Assembly (NCBI GenBank): GCA_903893215.1 | Contig: CAITLJ010000054.1 | Span: forward strand, 1-64,000 | Direction: 5' to 3' | DNA: 64,000 nt | Origin: an uncultured Ferrovum sp. | GTDB taxonomy: Bacteria; Pseudomonadota; Gammaproteobacteria; Burkholderiales; Ferrovaceae | Shown here: positions 62,910 to 64,000 of the stretch, one piece after another | How the letters are laid out: every line of letters starts with the position of its first letter | Numbering within the stretch: position 1 is the stretch's first letter | Position numbers and translations under genes: made by a program | The notes under the pieces: model-generated | Seen by the model: the letters and a program-made list of their open reading frames with translations, nothing else | The model's database searches: none | Told to the model about the DNA's origin: nothing

Positions 62910-63542
62910 TCAGGCGGCGATGGCGTCGTCGCAGCGACCTTCGTTGACTGCGTCGGTCTGCCCATCGGCGGTGGCCTTGCCCGGCAGCATGGCTGAGAGC
63001 ACCTGGTCACGACGAACATAGTGGTGGTAGAGCGCGGCACCGATGTGCAGGGTGACCATCACCAGCAGGGCCCAGGACACCAGGATGTGGTAATCGGTGA
63101 GGGTATCGGCGAAATCAGAATCAGCGGCGGTGATCATTGGTAGGGGCAGCATGCCCAGAAATTTCAGTTGCACGCCGTGGGCATTGCTGAGGGCCCAGCC
63201 TAGCATCGGGATGGCGAGGATCAGGGCATACAGTGCGTAGTGGGCGCCCTTGGCGGCGATACGCATAGGCAGGGACATGCCAGCTTCGGTATGGGCCATG
63301 CCCTTGATGCTGCGAACCACCAGACGGGCGACCCAAGCGGCCAGCACCAGCATGCCCACCTGACGGTGCGATTCGACCAGCAGCGTGCGGATGGCGGAGT
63401 CTTCAACAAGTTCGCGCACCAGGATGGTGGCGGCCGCAGCCAAAAAGAGCAGGGCGCTGGCCCAGTGCAGGGCGATGGTGGCAGTGTGGTGCTTGAGCCA
63501 GGTTGAAGCATTGCCGGCGCTGGTGATCCCGTTTGCGTTCAT
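62910..63542 (-). CDS. Cytochrome b561-type membrane protein (copy 2)
   Basis: 210 residues, four membrane spans and the same ligand pattern as copy 1: TATIALHWASALLFLAAAAT, LLVESHRQVGMLVLAAWVAR, GWALSNAHGVQLKFLGMLPL and WALLVMVTLHIGAALYHHYV. The two are clear paralogs (for example REL V-E-x-G/D-SxRTLL, QLTDLHVLASW versus TLTDYHILVSW). It points toward the TlpA-like gene. Start ATG 63542 with GGAGAA ahead. A candidate inner-membrane electron carrier linked to the conduit. Confidence 0.88.
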   Translation of the reverse strand: MNANGITSAGNASTWLKHHTATIALHWASALLFLAAAATILVRELVEDSAIRTLLVESHRQVGMLVLAAWVARLVVRSIKGMAHTEAGMSLPMRIAAKGAHYALYALILAIPMLGWALSNAHGVQLKFLGMLPLPMITAADSDFADTLTDYHILVSWALLVMVTLHIGAALYHHYVRRDQVLSAMLPGKATADGQTDAVNEGRCDDAIAA

Positions 63543-63744
63543 GCGCGTGTTCTCCGTGATTTGAATCCGTCGGCTGGGCCGTTCTTAAAATCACTTTAGA
63601 AAACACCTGCGGCTACGCTACCCCGGTGGCGCAGAGTTCACAGTGGTTCACATTTGAGGATGCGCTGGGTCCCCAGCAACGCGCGGCTGGCAAGGCCGCT
63701 GCTGCCGATGTCAACCGTGGCGTTCGCGAACGGCACGCAAAGGG

Positions 63745-64000
63745 TCAAACGGGCGCGCGCTCCAGCGTGACGAACTCCAGTGCGTGCGCATTGCTTTCGT
63801 CTGCTTCCCGCCGCACACGTCCGGTTTCAGTCCACTCACCGTCAGCCAGCGCCGGAAACCAGGCATCGCCCTCGATGTCGGCGTCAATCTCGGTCACGTA
63901 CAGCCGCTGCGCACGTGGCAACAACTGCCGATAGACCTCCGCGCCGCCAATCACGAACAGCAGGGGCAAATCCCCACAGAGTGCGAGCGCGGCAGCGATA
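63745..64000 (-). CDS. folA: Dihydrofolate reductase, C-terminal part
   Basis: The last 84 residues are present, the N-terminus lies beyond the window. LPLLFVIGGAEVYRQLLPRA is the NADPH-binding helix region of DHFR, then RLYVTEIDADIEGDAWFPAL and the final strand (ALEFVTLERAPV). It reduces dihydrofolate to tetrahydrofolate. About 200 bp without a gene separate it from cytochrome b561 copy 2, whose transcription points the opposite side. Confidence 0.92.
   Translation of the reverse strand, partial: IAAALALCGDLPLLFVIGGAEVYRQLLPRAQRLYVTEIDADIEGDAWFPALADGEWTETGRVRREADESNAHALEFVTLERAPV

Overview
This window looks like the chromosome of a GC-rich Gram-negative bacterium, most likely a betaproteobacterium of the Rhodocyclales/Nitrosomonadales/Burkholderiales type. 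That placement is inference from gene content and order: the tsaE-amiC-mutL-miaA run joined by ATGA overlaps, exbB-exbD-lpxK-trm112-kdsB-adk followed by a pyrophosphate-dependent phosphofructokinase, grpE-dnaK-dnaJ with hrcA/nadK/recN nearby, a PhaM-like granule protein, RegB/RegA, a PEP-CTERM protein and an MtrA/MtrB-type outer-membrane electron conduit. I see no rRNA, tRNA or CRISPR array.

Layout. 1-2.8 kb is an accessory edge: a truncated membrane protein gene, a poorly coding stretch, an AbrB-like antitoxin with a RelE-like toxin whose natural start seems frameshifted, a 49-bp element present twice around that module, and a PEP-CTERM surface protein. 3-6.8 kb (minus) holds lpxH, a periplasmic PPIase, an L,D-transpeptidase and a TPR/NTF2-like protein. 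6.9-12.4 kb (plus) holds cysS, a five-heme fused cytochrome c, a bestrophin-like channel and an outer-membrane protein. 12.4-17.2 kb (minus) is grpE-dnaK-dnaJ plus a ferritin-like protein, with two sigma-32-type promoters. 17.5-30 kb holds an unknown protein, hemH, hrcA, nadK, recN, an enolase-superfamily enzyme with a NIPSNAP partner, a histidine phosphatase, mnmC, a DUF192 protein, an unknown protein and a PilT-like ATPase.

30-39.4 kb has a gene of unknown function preceded by a leader with competing hairpins, an HtrA protease, a CobD-like protein, rsgA, an M48 protease, orn, a TlpA-like thioredoxin, a stand-alone DsbD N-domain and queG. 39.5-44.6 kb is the tsaE-amiC-mutL-miaA operon. xseA follows on the minus strand, and 46.3-52.2 kb is the exbB to nudix run, mainly envelope and lipid A/KDO supply.

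52-64 kb is the most distinctive part. PHB depolymerase (phaZ) is followed after 4 bp by a RegB-type redox histidine kinase and its RegA regulator. Next come a cytochrome b561, an AT-rich regulatory stretch, and an operon for a monoheme cytochrome c, a decaheme MtrA/DmsE-type cytochrome and an MtrB/PioB-type barrel. Then come a PhaM-like granule protein, a TlpA-like thioredoxin, a second cytochrome b561 and the end of folA. Together these suggest a trans-outer-membrane electron route (extracellular electron uptake or release) under redox control and close to carbon-storage genes. Direction and substrate cannot be read from the sequence.

Short in-frame tandem repeats recur in unrelated genes (TPR protein, bestrophin, ferritin-like protein, amiC, mutL), so slippage-type repeat expansion seems common in this genome.
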